Assembly (NCBI GenBank): GCA_025093985.1
Contig: JACAAK010000012.1
Location: forward strand, 62,001-126,000
Origin: Calvatia gigantea
Taxonomy: Eukaryota > Basidiomycota > Agaricomycetes > Agaricales > Lycoperdaceae
Length of the DNA stretch: 64,000 bases
Direction: 5' to 3'
Position numbers and translations under genes: made by a program. The notes under the pieces were generated by a model that did no database searches, had not been told where the DNA came from, and saw nothing but the letters and a program-made list of their open reading frames with translations. Shown here piece after piece: positions 1-10,862 of the stretch (positions within the stretch are counted from its first letter, which is position 1; every line of letters starts with the position of its first letter).

Positions 1-577
1 CCCTTTAGATTATTTCCGCTCAGCAGATCCCTCGTCCCCGGGATAGCTCCGGTCAGGAGATCATTGAAGATTCCATTATCGATCCCTTCGTTGAAGTCAC
101 TTTACATATCCCGGACTGGACGACCTCCCCCTTCCTCCCCGTTTCCCAAACCTACAAATACAAACCAGAAACGGACGCTGCGAACCTAACATCCTCAACC
201 TCCACAGCCCGACGCGTTTCGTTGCGAACCCATGTTATCAAGAATAATGGATTCAATCCAGGTATGGCAAGAGTCTCTTGTCAATCCCATTTGACCTGTG
301 TTGGTGGACCAGAGGGCGGGATGCAGAACTTGATCTTTGTCGAGTTCGCCGTTAGGCAGGAGAAAGGTGGTGACGATGACGATCCAATCGCCGTTTATTG
401 TGCCCCGTTGGGGACTGTGGAGCTTGGTGCGTTCTTTCTCCTGTGCGTTTCTACAGCTGACGGATTGCTGGTTGGTAAAATATAGGTTACCGACATCTCC
501 CGTTGTACGACATGCAGCTCACGCAGCATATGTTCTCCACGTTATTCATCCAGACTGCGATACGCGATGCAAATTGA
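1..577 (+). pseudogene. Phosphoinositide phospholipase C, C-terminal C2 region (cut by window edge, frame-broken)
   Basis: This is the 3' end of a phospholipase C, an enzyme that cleaves phosphatidylinositol 4,5-bisphosphate; only the calcium/membrane-binding C2 domain lies inside the window. The frame from about 22 reads through the motifs ISAQQIPRPRD, DPFVEVTLHIPDW and VIKNNGFNP, which match the same domain in the complete gene at 10863-15149. After NNGFNP, at about 260, one extra base breaks the frame, and a further shift follows before the block LIFVEFAVRQ at 330-425. A normal intron (427-485, GTGCGT to TAG) then leads to the terminal exon [11 protein letters not shown] and the stop at 575-577. 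The breaks mean decay or sequence error; the C2 assignment itself is secure. Confidence 0.75.
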
Positions 578-3456
578 CATTTTGATACCACCATTGTTCG
601 GTATTTCTGTCTGGATTGAAATTTGAATACTTCATGTCATTTCATTTTAGCTATTGTGGGCTATTAAATTTTACGGAACATTATTTTACTCAACTTGGGT
701 CCTGGGCTTACATCCTTTGCCTCGATAATTTTTCATTATCCCAAGCGTCACCGCAGTGGTGCGCCTTCAACACTTTAGCTCTTTCCCTCCTTTGTTCCAA
801 ATTCTACAAAGCTCTGCGTATAGGCCCCCAAGGACCATAAGGAGAACCAACCCGACCCGTACGTACTATCGTGTCAAATAGGTTTCAAAATTCAAATGGA
901 GTTTCAAACTGGACTCTCATGCAAGCACTTCGTCACCGTTGCACTTAATCTTCAGCATACTCATAGAAAAATGACCTTTGTACATGTTAAAAAATTCTTT
1001 TGGCAAGATCTTGTTTCTGCAGCTCGGAATAAATTTCAGAATAAATGCAACTCAGTCAATTTTAGGGTATTTCCGATCGCACTTCGTACCACCTGCACAC
1101 AAAATTTTGAAAAATTCACTGTGGACAGACATGTTACTTCAGAACACTCATGCCAAATCCGAGGAGAATTGAATTGCTCATGAAGGCAACAGACAGAGGA
1201 ATGTCAAAGACGTGACTTTCGTCTGTCACACCCTTAGGATCACCCACTAACAAGGCTAGTGTCCCATCGATGATGCATTTGCCATCAATGACTAAAACTG
1301 TGCGGCGGTGCAGTGACCGACTGTGACCCGGTTTAAAACTCACTGTTAGATTCAAGTATTTTTGCTCCAGTAAATGCAGCTTCAGCGTTCGTTCTCCTTG
1401 TGAAAAATTTTCCGGCCTGATAAAAGTAGGTCTAATAAGAGATCAAAAATTGAACGGGGTGGGCTGAGTATGTGAATTTCTAGAGGGCAGTCAAAAAAAC
1501 CGTTTGAAACTCTCCTGACGTGAGTATCAATAGCGTGTGAAGTGATCTGTGAAAACTCCACCCCTGTCAGACTAAGTACCCTACGATAGAAAAGTTGAAA
1601 CACGGTGAAGACTGAAATCGCGGATCCAGGAATTTTTTTAGGGTCCTCCACAAGCAGTCTGATGGAATGTTGAGATTGAGAAATGTTAACTCATTGCACC
1701 AGAAGTACCGAAGGGATCCTATACGCCTCACGTTTGGCGACGGTCTCATGTAATGTTCATAACCTAGGGGTGTTCCACTCACAGGCTAAGAAACCTGGCA
1801 CACCTCAGTGTGGGTGGACACCTGCAATGTGATAAGTCAGTATTGAAACGCGCGATGCGAAAAGCCTGTCATTAAACGGACTGATAGGGTCTCTGCTAGC
1901 TGATACCTGGTGATAAGTAACTGTTTCCAGGAGGAAAATTTACATCGACATATGCTGTATTACTCCACGCTTCTGTTCCCTGCAATTATGATCCCCGCAC
2001 CCCCGAACGTAATAAGGAGCCATTTACCGATATCTGGGAAGATTATGTCACCTTATAAGCTTGTCCCCTAAGAGGCTTCCGAGATCAAGATGAAGGAAAG
2101 GATCCTTTTACGGTCGTTCACTGACTTTAAACTGCATAGCCTATGAGACATGGTCCCCCACGGGACGCTGAGCATGTGTATTGGTGTGAGCTTGTCATGT
2201 GTAGTCGTGTTGATTTGTTAAAAAACGGTGATGCGCTCCCAACTTGTGGCGTTGTGGTACTTCGAGAATGCGGTTGGTTCCGTTTCGGGGTAGCGACCTT
2301 ACTTTTCCATGGCTTGCAATTAAGGTTCCCTCACTTAGTACTTAGTCAGGTACATATAGTTCATTTCCTCGAGGGCAGGGTTTTCTTTCTGGTACGCTCT
2401 TTCATCGGCCTGAAGACGTGACGTCCTTCACAACGATAGGGCTGATCTACACTTTTGTAGATGTGAAACTCCACGCACGCGAACTGTAGGCGGATCGCCC
2501 TAACGCCCCAAGGAAGGTTATTACATGCACCCATCCCACCAAGTGCACTTCTCAAATTGAAGCCTGTTCCACCTTCAACGTGCCAAAGAGATTGACAAAG
2601 CCTTGTATCCTTATATCACTGCTCTTCACTATGTTCGACTCCTTTTCAAGCCTAATTTCTTGGTACTATGTCACTCCTGCTTAGGTTTCATGTTTTGTTG
2701 CGCCGGCCAACGACCAGGACGGCAGCCTCGAGGAATTAATAAAAGAAACGGCAGATTGCACGCCTTCACCTCCTCTCAGAACTCGTGCATGATGAGTATC
2801 TGTATAGCCCATCTTGCTACAGTCGACCTGGTTGCCTGTTTAAGACAGCAATTAGGAAATTCTAAGAGAAGTGTTGATTTTCTCTTACGGTCGCAGAATC
2901 TTAATCTGGAAAAAAGCCAAAGGTAGCTACAGAAGTATCACCTGTCGCATTTGACAGGATGTACACTTTTGCCACAATGTGCTTGTGCGACCATGATCTT
3001 TGCAAATACGACTCTGTTTGACAGCCTCGTGCCAGAAGCGGCTATGCTTCGTATCGCTGGGGTGCTTATATACGACTGGGGTTCTATCGTACATTCTTCC
3101 GAGCCTCTCTTATTACCTTGCCTTCCCCAATTTCACGAGCCTTGTTCACCAGAATTCGCGCCTTCACGCTTGTGAAAGGGATACAGTATAGGAACCATCG
3201 TCCTTCCATGAACATATTTCTGTCCAACCACCGTGCCGGTTATGGGTGTCCCGAGCGTACGCCGTGGAGCGCGTCCAAAGGGTCCGGAGATCCTGCGAAC
3301 TCACGGGTCGAGGCTATTCCGGTAAGGTGATTTCCCTTTGACGATCGTCAGACCTTGACTTGCGCTCGACAGAATAACCCGGGTGAGGGTCTTTTCCATT
3401 ACAATTACGACACCCCCGAAAAACATCATTCAGATGTTGTTGGGGGTTTCAATCCT
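578..3456. other. Intergenic stretch with no convincing gene
   Basis: Only short open frames without recognisable motifs, good splice sites or codon structure are present. I see no RNA gene and no flanked transposon here. Confidence 0.5.
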
Positions 3457-4553
3457 ATGTCCCTCAGCAGCTGTTTTCCTACCTCACGAGATCTTCCGGA
3501 AACATGGATGGCTGGAAATTTCAACGACGCGAACAAACGCCAGAAACTGGAGGAAATCTGCCCGCAGCCATATGAGGAGGGCCATGATGTGGTAAGGACA
3601 CCCTGTGTGGATCTTAGTCTAATGGCGGACCAATTCAGAACTATTTTCGTGCTTGCCAGAGTCCGAACATGCAGTGGATGACGGATAACCAGCGTCATTA
3701 TGACCCGATCTCGTCATCGTCGATGCCCTCAGGAACTCTCATTCCGGCCCGTGTTCCCGAGGAGCCGTACCAAACAACCTTTACATCGTTTCTCCATCCT
3801 CCCGCCTCCGATGCCGACTTAATGATGGTTGTTCCCTCACTTCCGTCACCGCCTCTAGCAATATCGTACACAACGCTTCTGCCTGACCAACATTCAAAAT
3901 ACTCTGAGCTATCCGCCAATCTCGCGTATATGGCAGCGCTGTCTGGACCACCCGAATCTAGCTTACCCAAGGAGAAGAGATTCATGGGAATTGAACGACG
4001 GAAGAAGGAGAAGGCCACGGCTAAAGCAAAGGAAAAGCATTACAAGCGGGTGTTTGAGCTTCCTGAAGCCTCTGCAGGCGCGTTATTGTCCACCCTTGAT
4101 TGGTCTGGGATGAAACCCGCAACGGAAAGAAACGACCCTAAGCAAAGTCCTCGACGAAGATATCGGAACCCTTCAGATTCCTAAGTCTGTTCCTCTTGCT
4201 GGAGCCAAACACGGGAAAACGACAAAGTCACTACCGCCAAAACATATTCCTCCCCCACGTTCTGTTTGTAGAGGAGGTGGCCCTAGTAACTCTGGTGCAT
4301 CCTCAAGTGGGAAGAAACTTGGCTTGGCCTGTCTGTTTTGCCGTGAGCGAAAGATTGCTTGCGGTCGCCCCTCTGGGTCGAACCCGGACCAGACGTGCAA
4401 GTGAGTGGATAACTTCCACTGTCTTGGTCCTTCTAGTTGACATCAGGCATCAGCCAATGTGCGCGTCGTCTTTTCAAGTGCGAATACCCGACCGAGTCTC
4501 GCCGGGGACAACACAAAAGGTCAAAAGCAAATTTGGTGCCACCTAAGCCATAA
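3457..4553 (+). CDS. Zn2Cys6 zinc-cluster protein with the DNA-binding domain at the C-terminus
   Basis: Probable nuclear transcription regulator. The last exons encode a fungal zinc cluster with spacing C-X2-C-X6-C-X11-C-X2-C-X6-C, starting at ACLFCRERKIAC (about 4327) and ending ARRLFKCEYP, followed by a short basic tail and a stop at 4551-4553. An intron at 4401-4453 (GTGAGT to CAG) splits the fourth and fifth cysteines and restores the frame. Upstream, an intron at 3592-3659 joins the exon ending YEEGHDV to SPNMQWMTDN in frame. A lysine-rich stretch (ERRKKEKATAKAKEKHYKRV) lies near the middle. Between about 4085 and 4140 the frame must change by one; a 55-bp intron with a weak GTCCAC donor or a sequence error could explain it. 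ATG 3457 was chosen because the longer open frame starts at TTG; ATG 3508 is an alternative. Confidence 0.75.
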
Positions 4554-5112
4554 GTGTTTTGAGAAGGGCGTAGTCATATCTCTGTAGTGTCTTGTTCTTT
4601 GGGCTAATGGTCTATCGAGTCGAATTGTTCAGGCGTCGACCGTGTCATTGTTCATATTTTCTAATTTCCCAATTCGGGAATTTCCGCCACTTAATGCCTC
4701 TATTTGTTTGTATTTTATCCACAGGCCCCGACGACTCTGATCGCAACTAATTCCGAGTGGATTCCGGTCTGCCGAGTTGGTCCCTCAGGCTCTTCGGATA
4801 ACTTCGAAGAGGTTTCATAGAATGTACCTTGGGGGATCTGCTTAGATATCCTTTCGGCTACTGAATACTGAACTACGCTGGTTGTCATATTCCTGGGATG
4901 CTTTATTCTATGCATGCCAGATTGTGAACGTGGGTGATTGAGTCATGTTGTGGCTGGACAGAAGCAGTGCAGGTAGACACCCTTCACAAGCCTGTCACCC
5001 ACATAACACAATGATGTCGCCGTTATTAAGAGTATGACTTAGTATGACGCTAAAGGTACATTGCGTCGGTTCCCGCGCAACACATAATATGACTCGGAGC
5101 CGGATCTTGACC

Positions 5113-5120
5113 TATATAAA
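5113..5120 (+). promoter_or_regulatory. TATA box
   Basis: TATATAAA lies about 150 bp upstream of the ATG at 5267, with a pyrimidine/CA-rich leader between them, as in many basidiomycete promoters. Confidence 0.5.
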
Positions 5121-5266
5121 CTGATGCTATTGGAACCTATCCAACCGCACAAACGATACCAAGAGACTCCAGGTTTCTCCAAGGACTCCACCCGTAACTT
5201 ATCACTTTACCTCTCCAACACACCAGCTACACTTTACACCGTATACCCTAATTACTTTATTTCACA

Positions 5267-5883
5267 ATGACTCGCCCAGAGAAGATTTCAAAGCGCAAAG
5301 CGTTTAACAAGGTATGTTCTATACCTTCATCCAATGTCTCTTGCAGTGTTTTAATATGACTTGCCCCTATAGGCCCTCCGAGCACGCGCTGCCGAGGAGA
5401 AAACATCTTTCGCGTCCGTTCTTACGACGGACTCAGTCCGTTCAGGGAACGCGGCCCTACCGCGCCATGCTGAACCTACCAACTCACCCCACTCGCCCTA
5501 GGCGACGTAATATGATGGGTGACCGACTTGATAATACCCCAAACCAGAACGCTTATGACAACGAGTACGAGCCCTGCGACGAGGACGCAATGTATCAGAA
5601 GAGAGGCAGTGTAGTGATTGACTTGATGGCGATCGCAAAGCCTGCCAAGGTGAAAGGTACGGCGTCCCGCATGGGTCATACCCCCTGAAGTAAATCGCTG
5701 TCCGTCTGACGCTCTTCTATGAAAGGTATCGCTAAGGAGTTCGAAATTGTGAAGGTCAAGAACGTTATCGTTCTGGAAGACCAAGACGCGGAGAGCGACT
5801 TTGGCGACGAATGGGAGGCAATTGATTTTGATGAAGGAATTCCAGCGAAGCGGACATATTCTGCGGCCCTGAGCGGCAGGTAG
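5267..5883 (+). CDS. Small hypothetical acidic protein, several introns
   Basis: I do not recognise the family. The start MTRPEKISKRKAFNK is followed by an intron (GTATGT to TAG, about 5312-5371) and an exon reading ALRARAAEEKTSF. To keep the frame open after that, an intron of about 88 bp ending at the AG before GCGACG (about 5502) is needed, giving RRNMMGDRLDN. The next exon is rich in Asn, Asp and Glu. A last intron (about 5656-5725) leads to IAKEFEIVKVKNVIVLEDQD and the stop at 5881-5883. The N-terminus is basic and the C-terminus acidic; no membrane segment or signal peptide is visible. A good TATA box precedes it. The exon chain is plausible, but the second junction is uncertain. Confidence 0.5.
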
Positions 5884-6159
5884 CTCAAGGTTGGAAGAAC
5901 GGGCGTGGCCGTAGTTTATCATGTCTGGATCGTCGCTGGAGGGATTACAAGATTCACTTCGTCCCTTGCATTGTTTCGCACCTCTAAGATAGTGCAATTA
6001 CCCAGATCATATATAATGACAAGAAGATTACGTTCAACTTACGTTGTAGCATGTTGGTCAAGTCAATTATGCGAGCAGCGCCCAAGATTTCAAATCCTGA
6101 TACAGTCGATTCTGTCGTAACCCATTGAAGAGATGAGGCGGCGGTTCAACGAAAATAGG

Positions 6160-6370
6160 GTGTGACTGCGTCCGTCAGTCACGAGGCTTCGAACCGAGAT
6201 CCAGGAGAGACGGAAACAAGAGTGGCAGGCAGAGAAACGAGGGGCGAGAGTGACGACGTCAGAGACGACGAAGGTTCAGAACAAGAGAGAGACAAGAGAC
6301 AAGAAACCACAGGAAAACGAGAGGCGACGAGAGACAGAACTGAGACGGCTTAGCGAGAGACTTAGAGAAT
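6160..6370. repeat. Purine-rich GA/GAC low-complexity tract
   Basis: A long run of GAGA, GACA and GACGA units (for example GAGAGAGACAAGAGACAAG) on the plus strand, preceded by a short palindrome GTGACTG...CAGTCAC at about 6162-6182. A similar GA-rich tract fills the middle of the transposable element at 38489-39762, so this may be transposon-derived; no ends were found here. Confidence 0.45.
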
Positions 6371-7378
6371 GAGTGAAAAGAGGGTATCCAATTACTCGGT
6401 GTCGAGCCTCTACTGGCTCGACTGTATTTATACTATAGACAACTTGTCTGGTGTTCAATTTCTACGGTTATCTACAAATGCTGAATCTGTATGGCAAGGG
6501 TACTAAGTCAGAAAAATGGAGGCTAGACTAGCTTGTGGTAAGATATTGGAGTTTCTGAAACACAGTGAATGAATGCACAACGGCGGCGGCGAAGAAATTA
6601 AATTGAAAAAAAATGTTAGTAACGAGAGACGTGTATGGTGAAATTTTATTGAAATGGGCATTGGTCTGAAACACAACGTATGGCACGTGAAGCGGATGGT
6701 CTATAGAATGGGCAAGGAACGAGCGGATCGACAACGGATCGTTGAATGGTCGGGGTGACGGAATCTTCGGAGGGCGGACTAATTAGTGTGAGATGCTCGT
6801 TGGGTGCCGGTATGATTTTACGTGCAGTCTCCACACCATAGCACTTTGTTTCCTCCCCGGACTCTGGGGTATGGCAAAGTATGGGTTATGAGAAGGTTGA
6901 AAGCCCTTGAAAACAGATTTCGTTCCCTGAAAATTGTATGGCTTATGACAGAGTATGGGTTATTACAACTATGGGTTATAACAGAGTTGACTGTAGTGTC
7001 GACCAGTACCAGACCTCTGAAGCCTGTCTGGCAGTTAGTCCGTTTGGGAAGACCGTACATTCACATGACCGTGGCCAGTTTCCTTGATTTGTCTCCACTT
7101 TCCACTAAGTGCGCTGACCACCCGTTGTCTCGTCGTCTGTATTTCGTCAAGGAATACTCAATGTGGCCAGCCCCAAATTCCGAGCCCTGGGAGAATTTAT
7201 TTGCCAACTCGGTGCCTCCCTGGTATGCCAAGACCACAACGGAGAGATTGTGGTACAGAAACATCGTTTGAAGCTTGAGGCTTGGAAGTTTCGCTCCTCT
7301 CTACGTTGTTGTCCATGTCTCGTTCCTGACCTGATCGGTTTTGTCGGCAACTGAAGACGGCCGTTTTTCAAGCTAAGG
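6371..7378. other. No convincing gene
   Basis: A 149-codon open frame lies at 6822-7271 but shows no motif or splice structure. Around 6865-6985 there are loose repeats of a TATGGGTTAT-like unit. Nothing else can be supported. Confidence 0.4.
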
Positions 7379-8060
7379 TAGTGTTGCACGAAATAGCTCC
7401 CCCCTATTTTGCGGCAGCTAATTTGCACGGTGAATCACCTGCTAACCAGCTGACCCCCCGAAACCCCAGTGTGAATTTGAGCAAATTATCTCAATAGATA
7501 TCACTGTATCTTCAAGGAATATTTTAATCTAAAGTGTGTAAAACGGCACACAAGGCATGATCAATGAACAATGCCTGTAGTACTACAGAATGCACGCCAC
7601 CCAGGCTTCCTGCTGTTCCACCCACCCTCTATACCACTGTCCACCGACAACTCTCATAAGTTTGAGCTGGGCGGCTGTTGAGCCACACGGTATCCCAACA
7701 TATTATCTGGTGAGGCATTGCTCGTTGAAGAATGTATAGAGTGGGAGGAAGGTCAGAGATATACCCCAATTCCTCAGGGTGCCAATGCAGGAGCTTTTAC
7801 TGTCCGTGGTGATGGATGGATGATATGATAGCCATAGGATATGGCAGGACTGAGAGCCTAGTGTAAATGGTATAAACAGGGTCCCGAATTTCGCTGCGAA
7901 TTAGGTGCGATTTTGCCACCTCGCACGGTGAACCACAGCTATTTTGGCCAGAGGGGAACGTGCAAATTAGTTGTGATTCACCCCTGTGAAGTGGCCCCCG
8001 GGAAGGTAGGTGTGATTCTCACCTGCAAAATAGGTCCCAGACCTATTTCCCCTAATGCTA
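7379..8060 (+). mobile_element. Non-autonomous hAT-type element (MITE) with 8-bp target duplication
   Basis: The left end reads TAGTGTTGCACGAAATAG and the right end, on the other strand, TAGCATTAGGGGAAATAG. They are flanked by AGCTAAGG (7371-7378) and AGCTAAGA (8061-8068), an 8-bp target site duplication with one mismatch. Eight-bp duplications and TAGTGTTGC-like tips are typical of the hAT superfamily. Near both ends the near-palindrome GTGAATCAC recurs (7430, 7928, 7973 and 8012, some with one change), as expected for subterminal transposase-binding repeats. It encodes no transposase. The end sequences match the element at 38489-39762 in opposite orientation. Confidence 0.8.
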
Positions 8061-8473
8061 AGCTAAGAATCCTTCCTTAGCTGATTATCATATGGTTTCC
8101 GGCAACACCCAACGCTATGTTCTGATTAGGCCCGGGGAAATAACTCGAAAGTCATCTCCAAAGACCACAACTTACCTTGATTTACAGGGACTGGGTACTG
8201 CTGAACGTTCACTCATTGTCCTCAATGCATTACAGATGGACTTAAAGGAGAGTATTGTTGTGTTGTACCTGGGCGTCACTGGCCATTGCACCATCCCAAT
8301 GGCTCTAGGGCGGCATTGATGATCTGTGTCCCCAAGCCGTAACACCTCTAAGCTCATCTGAGCTAGCTTGGGAGTTCTTAACCTCATCGGAGGGCTTTGG
8401 ACGGATACCTGATTTGATTTTGTGATATGGGTCCATCATATAATGGGAGGGGCCTGCACTGGACACAGCACCA

Positions 8474-9644
8474 ATGGCGCCATATCCTACCGACATAACT
8501 TTCCCTCTCCGCAGCGAGAAGTACTGGTTTCGTAGTATTATCCTTGCAAGCATCGGCTACGGGATCAACTTCGCTCTTTACCAGGTTTGCGTCAACCTCC
8601 TCATTTGCCGAACCACTGGTCCAAAAGATCCAGCTCAGTCAGCCCCGATAAGGACTCACAGGCAGTGGAATATTTTGTCCCTTGTCTATATAACGTTCAT
8701 GTTCACCTGTTGCACTATAAGCATCGTGGTGGAGTGCGTTATTGGAGAGACAGCCTATATCGGTCCCCCCAGCCTGAGCCCCCAAGGTTCCGCAAAGTAC
8801 CTTTTTGATCAAACATTCCTACACGCTACGGTACTCAGGGCGGCATATATCAGCTTTTTCCTCTGCTACTGGGGTGCGAATGGGCTATTGGTGAGAGAAG
8901 TTTTTGTATTTCCCAGCAGAAGACCAGATATTGATGATACAATTGAAAGGCATGGCGATGTCTTATCATTTATAAGTACTCCTTGCATGGCAAGGTTGCT
9001 TGCGCGTGGACCCCGAAGTGGGTATTATGGATGATTCTTCCCGGCATACTGGTCATTGCATCAGCAGGTGAGTGCCATCCGCCTCCAACATTCCCAAAGC
9101 TTCCTGTTGACAAACGTAACCATGATAGCGACTGGTATCATTTGGCTTCTTCAGGCCGTCGCCCCACATTGTCTTCCAAAAGACATTCGGCTACTGAAGT
9201 GGCCATTGATCTGGGCCAGTGTCGCTGTTGCTTTGGAGTGGATACTGACTGGGATGATTGTTGTACGCCTTCTGATGCACCGGGCCTACATACGGGAAAT
9301 TATGGACGAGAAATACTCCGCGAAGTATACCAGAATCGTGGCTATGTTGGTCGAGTCCTTGGCCATCGTGTCGTCCTTTTGCGTATTCTTCCTCGTTGCA
9401 TACATCGTGGAGTCTCCTACACTGGTTATGATGCCGTACATACTGACCCAAGTACAAGTGAGTTTGTTAAATCCACTACATCACTTTTATCACCGAATTC
9501 ATAGCATTTTTCTTTAGGTTATCGGCCCGTTGCTGCTCACTGTACCGAGTTATGAGTGGTCGAGCCTGGGCGTCACATGTCACTCCGAGTTTAAGGTCCC
9601 TTCCCACAGCCGGTGAGGAGAACAATTCACCCAGACACTGGTAG
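8474..9644 (+). CDS. Seven-helix integral membrane protein of an agaricomycete-expanded family (frame break near the end)
   Basis: A hypothetical plasma-membrane or endomembrane protein; function unknown. Four exons are joined by canonical introns at 8891-8949, 9068-9128 and 9458-9517, which keep one frame: the first exon ends GANGLL and the next begins AWRCLIIYK. Seven hydrophobic segments can be counted, from IILASIGYGINFALYQV through IVAMLVESLAIVSS to VIGPLLL. Polar termini and the order of helices resemble the serpentine proteins that mushrooms carry in many copies. After VIGPLLL the frame shifts by one base at about 9540; the other frame then gives YRVMSGRAW, the usual family ending, and a stop at 9642-9644. 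One inserted base, real or artefactual, explains this. Confidence 0.65.
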
Positions 9645-10862
9645 GCATTGGGGGGTCCTGAACCTCTTGCAAAACGCGAGCCTTCGGCCTTGAGGGGGGT
9701 CCTGCCCCCGAACGGGGAGTGGATCCCTGGTGTCGATGTAGGGCTGGACTTTCGCAAAATGGGCTTTACAGCAGACCGCAATTGAAAATGAGTACGGTGA
9801 AGAGCCACACGACTCATCTCACGGATCTATATCGCGTTCACTATTGAATCAAATGACGACTGGACGGTATTTATCTCTCACATAAGTTTGTATGAAGGCC
9901 CGAATGTAAAGATGAACGTCTACAATGATTATACAAACCACTGACTCTGTCTTGTGCACCTGCGGCAAAAACCAAATTTTAACTATTAAAACAGCACCTG
10001 TAGAACTTGAAAGAGGTTGGTGTCCGCCTCTTTTCAGCCGATTTTGGTGGGGAGCTATGTTTGACAGTCCACCTACAGTGATGGCCGCCGGCCAAGGTAT
10101 GTTGACGTGCACAGGCGCACCGGCAATGAGTACCATTATAAGTATGTCATATCAAAATATCTATTGGCCGCCTGGCGAAATGGCATCGCGTCTGACTACG
10201 AATCAGGAGATTGCAGGTTCGACCCCTGCGGTGGTCATTCCATCGAGTATACATCTATTTTTGATTGCCCCGTCTCTTATGACCATTCATTTATCCCTAA
10301 TCCCGTTTCTCAAGCCAGCATCAGCTCATTTTCCTGACCTTTCGTTTGTCAACATCTTCCCCATTGATACCCTGCCATCTTATTTGCCCAGGTTTAAGGG
10401 GACAATTTGAACTACGATCCCCTCAAACCATTTTCAGGTCCGGTGTACCCGCAAAAAGTTGGACTGCCACTACCTGCAAACCGAGGAAAGTTCACTGTTA
10501 TCAGCTAGGGTTTAATATGCCTACGTTGGGCCTTTCCGCACACTAACACCTCGCACATTCATAGTTGCAGCTCGTCGTCGCACCTATTTTATATCTCTTT
10601 GTCGTCAAGCTACTCAAGATCTATCCACGGCAGTAGTTATACATATCATACAAAAAAACTCTAGCAGGCTCAGATATCCATGGGGTCTAATGAAATAAGT
10701 TATAAAAGAGGTAAAATTTTCATTGGATCCTTCACAGGTCAGGTGACAAGCCAAAAAGATAAAAAGACGGTTGACCCGCGAAAGAAAAAAAGAAGATAAG
10801 TGACTTGCATTGATAGCCGGGGCAAAACGAGCAAAAGATAGGCAATAAGTATTTCCTTCCCA
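9645..10862. other. Intergenic except for the tRNA
   Basis: Apart from the tRNA at 10166-10237, the open frames here overlap it or lack motifs. The right part is the 3' flank of the phospholipase C gene. Confidence 0.4.
10166..10237 (+). tRNA. tRNA-Arg(ACG)
   Basis: A 72-nt cloverleaf without an intron can be drawn. The acceptor arm pairs GGCCGCC with GGTGGTC, with two G-U pairs. The anticodon stem TCTGA/TCAGG closes the loop CTACGAA with anticodon ACG. The T arm reads GCAGG-TTCGACC-CCTGC. A run of five T at 10258-10262 can serve as the Pol III terminator. An identical-looking gene lies at 17842-17913 on the other strand. Confidence 0.9.

Noticed and set aside
2818..2832. TACAGTCGACC as an end of another mariner-type element
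   Set aside because: No matching inverted end found within a reasonable distance.
3355..3681. 108-codon frame taken as a full gene
   Set aside because: It begins at TTG, not ATG. Its first part is an exon of the zinc-cluster gene ending at the donor at 3592; the rest reads into the intron.
6822..7271. 149-codon plus-strand frame
   Set aside because: No motif, no splice structure, and it overlaps loose repeats; other frames are similarly long over part of it.
9660..9720. Continuation of the seven-helix gene past the TAG at 9642
   Set aside because: A GTAGGC donor is possible there, but no coding exon of the family follows.
9849..10136. 95-codon minus-strand frame near the tRNA
   Set aside because: No family features; chance frame beside a tRNA gene.
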